Below are positions 1 to 12,600 of a stretch of DNA of 26,848 nucleotides, in pieces. The translations under genes were made by a program, and so were the position numbers. The notes beneath the pieces are model-generated. The model was not told where the DNA came from. It was given only the letters and a program-made list of their open reading frames with translations, and ran no database searches. Origin of the DNA: Tubiluchus corallicola (Eukaryota > Priapulida > Priapulimorpha > Priapulimorphida > Tubiluchidae). The stretch lies in assembly GCA_030141605.1 (NCBI GenBank), contig JAQGDQ010001493.1, positions 1 to 26,848 on the forward strand. The letters run 5' to 3'. How positions within the stretch are numbered: the stretch's first letter is position 1; each line of letters begins with the position of its first letter.

Positions 1-313
1 ATCACAAACAAGTTTTTGTTAGTTAGTACTTTTTTATTTCTACTTCACCCAAGATGAAGCAGAACAACTTCACTAGTAAGTTCCAGAATCACACACCATT
101 TCTATTCTAACCTACTCTTACAGTTTACTTGGGTCGAGTGGTGTGTACTGTACGCTGAAAGTCCGGGAAGCCAAAAGTTACTGAGCTTCAAACAGGCATG
201 TCACGTGTACCCCAGGAAATTAGGCGGCTGCTATATGCCGTCGTTGTAGTGCAGTTCATCAGATCGTGATTTCGAAAGATTTGCGTCTATAGAGCTGACG
301 TGTCATGGCGCAG
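1..313. other. Intron upstream of first exon seen
   Basis: No convincing exon. A possible 22-nt microexon at 54-75 (acceptor CACCCAAG, donor GTAAGT) has no frame-compatible partner here and is not claimed. Confidence 0.5.
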
Positions 314-343
314 AATCAAAGACTTGCCGAACAACTGAAAGAG
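314..343 (+). CDS. BICDR exon 1 of window (internal exon)
   Basis: Ten codons, NQRLAEQLKE, matching the conserved EQNQRLLEQL block of vertebrate BICDL. The acceptor GCGCAG ends at 313, with a branch-site-like CTGAC at 295-299; the donor GAG|GTAGAT follows 343. An in-frame TGA at 296-298 limits how far the exon can reach upstream. An ATG at 305 is in frame, so an alternative first exon cannot be excluded, but homology says the protein extends upstream. Confidence 0.75.
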
Positions 344-564
344 GTAGATTTATAGATTGAGTATTAATCAGATATTACGTAATCGAAGTATATTGTGGAA
401 CTGAGCCATATGAGGAAGAGAAACGTAAGGCGCGAGAGAGGAAAGAGACAGCGAGAGAGGGGAGAGTGTGTGAGGGAGAGAGAGAGAGACAGAGAGAGAG
501 GGGGGAGAGTGTGTGAGGGAGAGAGAGAGAGAGGGAGAGAGAGAGAGGGAGAGTGAGGAAGAGA

Positions 565-620
<56 letters not shown>

Positions 621-3600
621 GGGGAGAGAGAGAGTGGGAGGGGGGAGAGGGGGAGAGGGGGAGAGAGTGTGTGTGAGGGAGAGAGAGGGGGAGAGAGTGT
701 GTGTGAGGGAGAGAGAGGGAAAGAGAGAGTGAGGAGGAGGAGGGAGGAAGAGAGGGAGAGAGAGAGAGAAAGAGAGAGAGACAAAGGATGAATAAGAAAA
801 AAGCACCAGAAGAAAGAGAAATGCTATATAGGTGGCTGATATACTGATACTAACTAAAGCTTAGGTTAGTATTTTTATTTTATTTTATTTTTAAATCTGC
901 AGGCTATTCGTCAAGAGCAAGCTCTTTCTGTTCAACTGTGCGCTCTGAGAGAATCCGCAAAAATGAAGAGGGAAACCGCTGCCGAACACGCTAGGCAGGT
1001 GGAGAAGTTGAAGGCAGAGGTAGGCAGTGTGTACTAACATTCACTCTCACGGAAAGTTTCATCGGCTTCGTATTGACAGCTGTAACGAGTTACAAGAGGA
1101 ACATCCTCACCGTACCGTTTATTTTCCATTACCGCATGTTTCCGCTGTAAAAAAATTTCACATACAAGACGCCCGAGGGAAAAAAGCTCTTGATTGACAG
1201 TGTGCAGTTGATTACCTGTTGATTACCTAGATACATGTAAACGTATTTTTAGCTACAAATGAATATTGTGTCCAGAATTTCAAAGATTTTCTTGTATTAA
1301 TTTGTATTTCTAAAGGAATTTTTCCAAACATGATTAGAGGGGGTAATGATGTGAGAGAGAAGAGCATGCAAACGTAAAAGTTTTACATCTCACGTTTCTT
1401 CACATACTTATAATATTGCTTCTTGTCTGCCACATCATACGAAACAATTTGGCATAAATAGTAACTAATGTTTTTTTTCTAAGTTATTATGCTTGGCATA
1501 CTGATCTGTTATAAGTATAGTTTACTTAAGGCATATCTCACTATAGTGCAAAGTCCAGAAGAGTCTATAACAATAAACACTTGAAATGTGGCGCGTCGTG
1601 CCGCTACATTGTAAAATGGCTACACCATGCTTAGGAAACTCTTCATTTTTCGTGTTTCGTTGTGTTACACTTGAATTCAGAGTGTCCACTTCATAATTAC
1701 TGCAGTTCATCCGAGTGGGGTAAGCTAGCTTTTGATGTAGGCCGATTCTACAAAATGATTAAAGTTCGTTTCTTGTATACAATAAATAATACAGGGTACG
1801 TAGCGTAGAAAAAATAGTTTGTCTCCTACTGTAGTTTAGCGGTACAGTTAACGTACGCAGGTCTGTCTTGGGGGAACTTTTCGAAAAGTAGTTATTTATA
1901 GTTCGTTTGCATTTCGTGTTTATGATTTAAATAGGATTAATGAATTTAAAAACTGAAAGCTAATTCTTTCAGTCATTTCTATGGTAGTATTAAGTGCAAT
2001 ATTTTTTATGGTTTTTATTTTCTAAGCTGCCTGGCTGTAGCTCTTTCGCTTCTTCTGATTGTAGGTTAATCTATTGTCTGATAAGAAGAGCGAGTTGGAG
2101 AATAGACTCCATCACATAGAGGACGAGAAAGAGGTTCTTGAAGCCAACCTGGAGGAACTGACAGACACCGTCTCTCATTTACAGGAACAAAACCGAGTCA
2201 AAGATCAAACAGTAAGAGTAGTGAACTAGTCAGATGAAACTAGTGGGAAGGGAGGGGGGTACGTGTTACGAATTTAAATGGGAAATTCTGTTCCTGAATC
2301 GTAGAAGTTATATGGGTCATTCCTGTAGGGTGTTCGGTCCTCTAGGGTGTTTGGTCCTGTAGGGTTATTATTATTTCGGTTATGGGAAGTACCTGTAGTA
2401 AATAAGAATGTGAAAGGGTTAGAAACAAAAATTCGCCAGTAAAAGTTTTCATAGCAGAATGTACATTTTGAAACGGTTTATTGTGAAAAGTGTACATCTA
2501 CCCGCACCACACATAATCTTATTTTTGTTGGGTAATGCATGACGCATGAAAATAGTGATGTAATTATTTGTATGTGGATTTGCTAATTTGCTTCACTATA
2601 TATATATATATATGTATAAATGACAGTGATAGCTATTACGAGGTAAATAGCAAACTGGTCATGGTGTGTGCTTAGTTGGCTAGACAAATGGACGAGTGGT
2701 CTGGCCAGGTCTCTCTCTGGGCAGTTTCATTAACCATACCAATTTACCTTATCAAGTAAAAGTGCTAATGTCTTCTTGTCCAAATACGGTTGAGACGGGT
2801 TTAGCCTTCAGAATCAACTAGGTTCTGGTCCCGTCACAATTATCCACATTAAGTATGTTTTCCTACTATTTATCACGACTAATTGTACGGGAAACCCCGC
2901 AGAAGACCCCGATTTAGGGAAGCCACTTCTCTCTGAAACAAGAATTTGTAAGCCCCTCTATATATATTTATATATGTATCAACATTGAGATTGTCTTCCA
3001 CTCATTAATAATACACGGGCACCCAACGGTATTTTTAGGCTTGTACAGAACACTTCCTACCCTCACCTGCATCACACCTGTGTTTGCACGCGCACCACGT
3101 TGCACAGGTATTGATTAATTCATGCGAGTTCCTGGCAGAGCATGTTTAGTTTGATTCACCTGAGCTGGCTTCAATATACTTGCTTTGTGAGTGGCTTCAC
3201 TCTACAATGAAAAATATCAGCGATGCTAGAACACGAGTACTATTAGTTACATAAACAGATATTAGAAATACTTATTGGGATAGTCAAAGGTAGATCTAAG
3301 GTACGTATTTCTGGTTATACTAATTTTTTTTATTTAAATCTACATTCGTCAGCCAATACTCCAAACTGCCGTTCATAGTCAAGTCCAGTGATTAATATGT
3401 TTTTATTTAGGTAAGGGGTCTCATGACGAACTGAACGAAACAGCTAGGAGGTCCGGAAGAGCGTTGTAAGCTGCCCCTGTAGGACCCGGGGCTTGCATTT
3501 TCCTTGATTTTAGGCTTTTCAGACCTTGGTCGGAAAAACGTCAGTTTCGTAAGCAAGTCTTCGATGGTTTTACACTATTATGATATCATTGCTGCAGTGC

Positions 3601-6600
3601 TTAGAGATTAGTTTAGTTAAGGGGTATCTTGGCGAATAGAACAAGAAGCACAAGAAACAGCTAGTAGTTCTGGGCGAGCGTTGTAAAACGTCCCAAGAGG
3701 ATTTATTTTCCTTGATTTTAGGCTTTTCAGACCTTGGTCGGAAAAACGTCAGTTTCTTCAATGGTTTTTCGTCATTAAGGACACAAAATTTAGGTCTTAA
3801 TTCAAAAACAGCAATTGCTTTTTAATCAGTGAATTAAGTAGCTTTCACCCACTGGCTTTTATACTTTACCTGGTATAAGTCTTGGCCTTGTCAAACCGTT
3901 TAACCGAGAGGAATCACTGAGCTAACAAAATACAGCAAGGTGCAGTAGCTCTAATTTACATGTTGATTTACTTCTGCCAAAGACAACCACGTGGCTCACG
4001 CCAGCTGATTACAGCTAAACTTTGTTGTGCCTAACTTTTCAAGTCTAAAGTAAAATAAATTACTAGCTGATAAAATCAGTTAACTCATTATTCTTGTGGA
4101 AAATTTCTCAAGAAATGTTTTTCTTTTTTCCTGAAAACTTTCAACAACAATGAGGTACCCATTGTTATCGTCTATAGTTCTGATCAGAACGGTTAACTGA
4201 AAGACGAAAATTGTGCTATTAACATGTGTTGTGGATTGGCGTATAGGTAATGAATGGTGAAAAAACCAATATGTGACCCGGCAAGACATTGTTTTTTCTT
4301 TATGTGCAAGGTCGGTAACTTTAGGTTCCGGGTCTGCGACCCTGACAGACCCGGCGAGACATTGTTTTTTCTTTAGGAGCAGGGTCGGTAACTTTAGGTT
4401 CCGGGTCTGCGACCCTGACAGACCCGGCGAGACATTGTTTTTTCTTTAGGTGCAGGTTGGTAACTTTGGGTTCCGGGTCTGCTACCCTAACAGATCTGGC
4501 GAGACATTGTTTTTTCTTTACGTGCAGGGTCGGTAACTTTAAGTTCCGGGTCTGCGACCCTAACAGATCTGGCGAGACATTGTTTTTTCTTTAGGTGCAG
4601 GGTCGGTAACTTTAGGTTCTGAGTCTGCGACCCTGACAGACCCGGCGAGACATTGTTTTTTCTTTAGGTGCAGGGTCGGTAACTTTAAGTTCCGGGTCTG
4701 CGACCCTAACAGACCCGGCGAGACATTGTTTTTTCTTTAGATGTAGGTTGGTAACTTTAGGTTCCGGGTCAGTAACTTTAGATTCCGGGTCTGTGACCCT
4801 AACAAACCAGGCGAGACATTGTTTTTCTTTAGGTGCAGGGTCTGTAACTTTAGGTTCCAGGTCTGCGACCTAGACAGACCCAGCGAGACATTGTTTTTTC
4901 TTTAGGAGGAGGGTCTGCAACTTTAGGTTCCGGGTCTGCGAACCTAACAGACCCGTCGCACTTTAAGCACTATAGTAAACCAATGATCCATACTCTTCTC
5001 TCTTTTTCTCATACACAGCTTTCAGGTTTATAACAAGTTGAAGCCATGCATGTTTGTATGGTGATGACTCATCAGTTTGCTACGTCAGCTATTAACAGCT
5101 AAGCTGCTTGCTTCGCATTATTAGACTGATCTACAGCCAATAACACATGAAGTGCACGGAAACAAAGAAGACGAATTATGTAACACGGGTTGTGGTCTTT
5201 AATCATTTACTTTCAAGGCTTCGTTCGAAAATTGTTTATGAAAACCAATGTAAAATTTCGTCCTAGAAATGCTATAAGCAAAGAGGCTATGCTAGATGCG
5301 AGTACATGTCTTTAGGTTGTACTGAAGCATATCGCAAAGCAGCGGCCGACCAGCAAGTGGCACCTGGTATTTGTTAGCATATGTAGTTTGTAGGGGTGAG
5401 CATTCTCTACCAGAAAGCGAATTCGAATCGAACCGAATTTGTGACTTTCGAATTCGAATCGAACCGAACTTCAGTGTTTCGAATTCGAACCGAATTCGAA
5501 CTGAGATTGAACGATTTCCGAACAAGTTTTCGAACCACCAGTAAAAATTAGTCTTACAAAGATCATGTGTATCACTAGATTTTGTTCTGCAATAAAACGA
5601 CTAGTAATTTGTTTAAAATTGTGTGCAGAAATCACTGCTAAATTATGCTAATTGCATGATGTTTCAATCGTTTTAGTGATCAGGAACATATGTGATTGAA
5701 GTGCTGAATTATTCGAATCTATAGTTTTGGATTCGAATTGAGTTCGAACTAAAAAAACTCGTTCGAATTCGAATGCTCACCCCTAGTAGTTTGTACTAGA
5801 GAGAAAAGAATTATGTAATAAATGTGAAAAAGGAAAAGTAAGGTAGGTCAGTAAGAACAGGATAGTGCTAAAAACAGTTTGGAGAAAGAAGGTCATGGGA
5901 GTAGGTTTACATATTATAGTTTTAGTTTTTTTGAGAGGTGATTATATTGTCATTTTTGCAGGTGTGTAATTATAGTCATAAAATAGTTTGTATTAATGGA
6001 GAGGAATTTTGTTATAATATTTTGCAAGGAATATGTTATGAAAGGAGTAAGGAAAACAAAAAACAAAAACAAATACAGGTTTTTGGAGTCATCAGGAGGA
6101 ACTTGAGAGTCGAGTTTCGGCTGCTTACTCCTTAAACGAGTGTTGACAACTCACTAATAATATTACCATTTGTAACACAAACATCGCTTCAGCTCTAAAT
6201 TGCTCTAATGTTACCTTTCTTCATATGCTTATTAACTACCTTAAAACTGATTTGGAAAGACCAAAGAAAAATGTATAAAGATAATTGGTAAGAATAATGA
6301 ACATCTCATTGTTGACCATAGCGTTCTGTGTAATGTGTAATTATGACTGCTAACTTTCAGCCTCTACGTGAAGAATTTACATTTCTTTCATACAAAATGG
6401 AACTCTCTTCAAGAACAAATCCTTTTAAATTTTATTTGTTCCCACTTCAGTCAATAATAGCTAAACATTTTTCATTTCAAAAAGCTTTATTTCAATTGTG
6501 ACATTCGGATTAATATGTTTAGTTAAATTTAGCTACATCTGCAAACTTGTAGTGTTAATTGTTTTTCAACTAAGTCAGTGCAAAGCATAAGGGAAAATTT

Positions 6601-9600
6601 CATATATGCCATTAGTATAATATGGCCAATAAAAGACGTCTGTCTTTCTTAAATTTTGACTTTACCCCAACAAATCATAATTGAAATAAATATTAGGTCA
6701 ACACTTTTTACGGGCATCAAACTAATACTGTAATTTTAAATTAGACAACTTGGCTTTAACTTATTTTGAGAATTCTAGTAGCAGCTGTGATTTTTTTACG
6801 AAACATTCAACACAGTGTGAACCTTGTCCTGTATCTTCTTGCCTTTTATTAATTTTCATATTTTTAGCAGTAGATCATGTAATTAGAAGTTTGTCATTGA
6901 CAGCAACATGTTGTTTAGTTAAGATATTTACCTGCTTATCCATACTTACGTATGTAAAAACAATTGCACCGTGTCTTCATCTGTAGGACGATTTAAACAT
7001 TCTGAACAGACCTGTTATTTACTTGCTGAAATGGTTAAGCAAATCATGGCCTAACCGTGGCAGACGAATTATTCTGGCTGATTCATCTCAAAGCAACCAG
7101 ACGTTCTTTTGTGCTGTGAATTATGATTAATTTTAAAGTTGAAAGAGGCAAATATATGAAACGTTACTTGGTCAATTGGTTGGCCAGTTGGTTTGCTTGT
7201 GGATGCCTAAAAACTATTAAATCAAACGACATTTTGTGGACATTCATAGCATTTTTACAATCCAAAACAAGCTTGTATCTAGAGCCCAATTACCCGCAGG
7301 ACTCACTGCTAACAACCAGTTGTTGTGGAGAGACCGGAATCTACAAAACTACCCATCTGCCCGATGGCCACCAAACAGTTTACTAGCAAGACTCAGTGTT
7401 GCCAGACTTTCGTAGTGAACCACGTACCTAGTCGTCTCAGCTATTCCCAGAATAATATAACACGCCTTTTACCGAAAGGGTGTGATAATTATTACAAAGA
7501 CGCTGAAATGTAGGCCCTTTACCATCTTCTGATGTCCGAGATTTTATATAGTTTTTTCTCATTCAATGTATATTGTAAGTAAACGTTTTGTTAACGTATT
7601 TATTTGTTTATTTATTTTTCGTTTAGTTTATTATTATCACATTCAGTACAATATAATGACATTAAGCACACAGTGACATCAAAATTATTACATCATACAG
7701 TATTAAATTATGTTTCATACACTATTGTTATCATAAAAGAATAATTGTACTGCAGTGGGGCTAGAGAAGCAAAGGCTTGTTACATAAGCCCACTGTCATG
7801 TGAACCCGATAAAAAAAGAATGGATGAGTGAACAGAAAAAAAGAACTGGGAGAAAGGTTAGATCACACAGGAAGGGTAGAAGGATGTGTTAGTGGAAATG
7901 GTAGGAAGAAAGATAATAGATTGCGCTATGTTGACATCAGCTCTAAAGATTTATCAACGATGCCTTGTTTTGCGTAATCTGTACCAGGATTGTGGTACGT
8001 TTTCACATACATTGTGTGCGTTTTGTGATTTAAAATTTGTCGGTAATTTCATGATTTATTACCTCGGACGTTGCTAGTAACAATAATATCATATAAAGAG
8101 ACGGCAGTAACGGTGTACAGATACTAAGGACACAGCAGTAGCTTACATTGGCTAATTTCATCATGTTCAAGTTTTAAATTGCATGTTACCCACATTATTA
8201 CTATTATTATTATGAGTTTATTTCGTATAAAAATATACAGTTTACAAAGATAAAGATGTTAGTAAAACAGGTAATGCGATATTAGTAAAGTAACATATCT
8301 ACAGACATTCAACTTTATAATAACCACGCATTGTAGTTCCCTTGTAATTGTATTACAGTGTATAATGTTGTAAGGAGCTATAATAGGTATCTTAAAACAT
8401 AATCTTTAAATGAGTTCTTAACCTTTAATTTTACATTTTCATTTAGATCTACAGTACAACCATATTTAAATCTTAAATTTACTTGACTGTTATTTACATA
8501 GTAGCATAGCTTTGGAATTCTCAATGTGCAAGAGTTTACAATTTTTCTCACAAAGTTTAATTTTCGACTATCTATTAAATAATTCGCAGGCATTGTGCCA
8601 CAAAAATACATTAACAATTTGACGCTTTCATTTTGTCTAAAACCGAATATTTTTCTATAAGCAGTGTACCATTTTACCCTAATGGCATTAACTTCATTGT
8701 GTGATATACCCCAAATTTCGAATCCGTATAACAAAATGGGTAGACAATATGTATTGATCAGAGTTTTAGCTACTATGTCATTACGGCTATGGCCCATACT
8801 TGAGAGAATATTATTCACGGAACAATATTATTACCGAGAAACCCTGCTTGGACACAAGCTGCAACCCTGCTCATCCTTCTTGAGGCTTTAGTATCATTAG
8901 TATCAGCGCCAACTAGTGAGCATAAATGAAATTTCAGACCTCGTAGTAAACCATGACACCTGCCTACAATCACCACTAAAACCAACAACGTCAGGCAACG
9001 AAATGAATCGTGAAGCCAGCAATACCGCTGAGTAATAAATGAAGCCATTACGTGAATTCTGTTTACAACACACATTCACAAGTTTATACATTTACTGTCA
9101 GCCATATTCAGCAATAGCTCTCGATTTATTAGTTTGCACCTAAATGTGTTTAGTGATATCGCGAGTTTTTATTATTTTTTAAACCACTTTACCTATTACA
9201 AAGCTCTCTTTGGGGAAGGAACAGCATCTCTTGCTTTGTGGGGTGGAAGGGGATCGTAATTACAGTCAACCTCGTATATAAGGGACACTTCTGGACCGGA
9301 AAAAACCGTCCCTTATATCCGATGTCCATTATAGCCGAAGTTGAACCAGACCGGTGGTGTATCTAGACCTGTACTTTTCTGTACTTTCACCCATATTTTT
9401 ATGGATTATTGCTACACATTCAGTGCAAACGGTATGTAGGAAGCTTCTTCGGTGATGCGAGGTGTATGTGACCGCGGAAACCGAGGTGTTCGAAGGCCGA
9501 GTTTGCGAAAAATTGAGGTTAAAAATCAATCGATTTCGCTTTGATCATAGGGTCCCTTACATGCGAGGTAATTTACCTGGGTTTCTATTACGCAGGACAT

Positions 9601-12600
9601 GACGATGTCGTCCCTCATAACCGAAAGTCCCTTATATCCGAGTATCTTATATGCGAAGATATTTACAAAGGAAAAACGTTACGAAAAATCGGGACAGGTG
9701 TTGGTGGTCCCTTATAAGTGAGGACCTTATACCCAAGGTTGATGCACCATAATCTTACAGACAAGATTCTTACTAATGATCGTACGAAATGACAATTATT
9801 TAAATTTTGACATCAAATTTGAAGAACAGGAAAAAGTTGGAATACAGGTAAGATTTGAACCACGGACTTGTGTTTATAAGACAGAAGCCTTAGACCACAC
9901 GGCCACCGTATCTTCCATGATCAAGGCAGTTTAAGGTTCATGTTAGTTCTAAGGCAGACCGTGTTATATTGCTCACACTACTAGAGTGATTCCATCAATG
10001 AAGATTAATTTTTTTTTATATTTTTGTTAATTTCGAGTAGGAACTTTCCGTGGGTAATTTATTAAATCTTCGTGTCAGGATTATATTAAAGATGGGATAA
10101 ACTCACAATGACTTAATTTTTTATAATGTTGTAAAATTTAACTGTTGGCATTGTTGGGATATATCCTGGGTTTGAACCAAGGACCTTCAGCTTACAAAAC
10201 CACTTCGCATGAAGATATTGCCCCATTATTTATAAGATCCTTTTACACCCACTGCAGAGAATGGGTAAATTTGGGTGTCCTGAGTAACTTTAGCCTCCAT
10301 CTTTTACACCCACTGCAGAGAATGGGTAAATTTGGGTGACCTGAGCCACTTTAGCCTCCATCTTTTACACCCACTGCAGAGAATGGGTAAATTTGGGTGA
10401 CCTGAGCCACTTTAGCCTCCATCTTTTACACCCACTGAAGAGAATGGGTAAATTTGGGTGACGTGAGCCACTTTAGCCACCATCTTTTACACCAACTGCA
10501 GAGAATGGGTTAATTTGGGTGTCCTGAGTAACTTTAGCCTCCATCTTTTACACCCACTGCAGAGAATGGGTAAATTTGGGTGACCTGAGCCACTTTAGTC
10601 TCCATCTTTTACACCCACTGAAGAGAATGGGTAAATTTGGGTGACCTGAGCCACTTTAGCCTCCATCTTTTACACCCACTGAAGAGAATGGGTAAATTTG
10701 GGTGACCTGAGCGACTTTAGCCTCCATCTTTTACACCCACTGCAGAGAATGGGTAAATTTGGGTGACCTGAGCCACTTTAGTCTCCATCTTTTACACCCA
10801 CTGAAGAGAATGGGTAAATTTGGGTGACCTGAGCCACTTTAGCCTCCATCTTTTACACCCACTGAAGAGAATGGGTAAATTTGGGTGACCTGAGCCACTT
10901 TAGCCTCCATCTTTTACACCCACTGAAGAGAATGGGTAAATTTGGGTGACCTGAGTAACTTTAGCCTCCATCTTTTACGCCCACTGCAGAAGAATGGGTA
11001 AATTTGGGTGACCTGAGTAACTTTAGCCACCATCTTTTACACCCACTGAAGAGAATGGGTAAATTTGGGTGTCCTGAGTAACTTTAGCCTCCATCTTTTA
11101 CACCCACTGCAGAGAATGGGTAAATTTGGGTGACCTGAGTAACTTTAGCCTCCATCTTTTACGCCCACTGCAGAGAATGGGTAAATTTGGGTGACCTGAG
11201 CCACTTTAGCCTCCATCTTTTACACCCACTGAAGAGAATGGGTAAATTTGGGTGACCTGAGCCACTTTAGCCTCCATCTTTTACACCCACTGCAGAGAAT
11301 GGGTAAATTTGGGTGACCTGAGCCACTTTAGCCTGCATCTTTTACACCCACTGCAGAGAATGGGTAAATTTGGGTGATCTGAGCCACTTTAGCCTCCATC
11401 TTTTACACCCACTGCAGAAGAATGGGTAAATTTGGGTGACCTGAGCCACTTTAGCCTCCATCTTTTAAGCCCACTGCAGAGAATGGGTAAATTTGGGTGA
11501 CCTGAGCCACTTTAGCCTCCATCTTTTTCGCCCTCAGGCACAAAGTTCGACCCTTGTGGGACCTGACGGAGATAATACTTATTGGCTATTCTTTTGTGTT
11601 TTGTTTTTAATTTCTTACCCGATCTTCTACTATTGCTGAGTTAGCGTTTTCAACCCTTTGAATAAGATTCGCAACTACAGCTCAGACGACGGTACCATTT
11701 TCAATGATCTATATATGAGACGAAAGGTCTCCATCTAGCGTCATCTAATTGCATTTATTTTTCAAATGGGGCCCACTGGGAGGAATGGGGGTGGGGGCGA
11801 AAAAGGCATTTTCTTGCAAAACTTATACTTTTTATTTTTAGACGTCTAGAATGGGCCACGGGTGGTGCTGGTATCTATTATAATATTATAACTTGTGATT
11901 TCAGATATTGTGATTTCGGATAGTGATTTTAGATATTGTGATTTCAGATATTGCTATTTTAGATATTGTGATTTCAGATATTGTGATTTCAGATATTGTG
12001 ATTTCAGATAATGATTTTAGATATTGTGATTTCAGATATTGCTATTTTAGATATTGTGATTTCAGATATTGTGATTTCAGATATTGTGATTTCAGATAAT
12101 GATTTTAGATATTGTGATTTCAGATATTGTGATTTCAGTTTTTGTGATTTCAGATATTGTGATTTCAGATGTTGTGATTTCAGATGTTGTGATTTTAGAT
12201 ATTGTGATTTCAGATACTGTGATTTCAGATGTTGTGATTTTAGATATTGTGATTTCAGATATTATGATTTCAGATATTGTGATTTCAGATATTGTGATTT
12301 CAGATATTGTGATTTCAGATATTGTGATTTCAGATATTGTGATTTCAGATGCTGTGATTTCAGATGTTGTGATTTCAGATGTTGTGATTTCAGATATTGT
12401 GATTTCAGATATTGTGATTTCAGATGTTGTGATTTCAGATGTTGTGATTTCAGATATTGTGATTTCAGATGTTGTGATTTCAGATATTGTGATTTCAGAT
12501 ATTGTGATTTCAGATGTTGTGATTTCAGATGCTGTGATTTCAGATGCTGTGATTTCAGATATTGTGATTTCAGATATTGTGATTTCAGATGCTGTGATTT

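Noticed and set aside
305-343. ATG at 305 as the true start of the adaptor gene
   Set aside because: Family members have a long conserved N-terminal coiled coil before the NQRL block, so this exon is most likely internal.
368-806. Ser/Leu-rich and Arg/Glu-rich frames over the GA tract (also 23767-24354)
   Set aside because: Low-complexity translation of a GA microsatellite with no splice support.
8664-9091. Overlapping 60-90 codon frames on both strands around the LINE fragment
   Set aside because: No family resemblance; they overlap the truncated LINE and its flank.
9846-9915. Functional tRNA gene on the minus strand
   Set aside because: Anticodon stem mismatch, weak T stem and a bulged acceptor stem argue for a SINE head or pseudogene.
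10241-11523. Regularly spaced repeats resembling a CRISPR array
   Set aside because: Units are contiguous with no unique spacers, and the setting is an animal intron.
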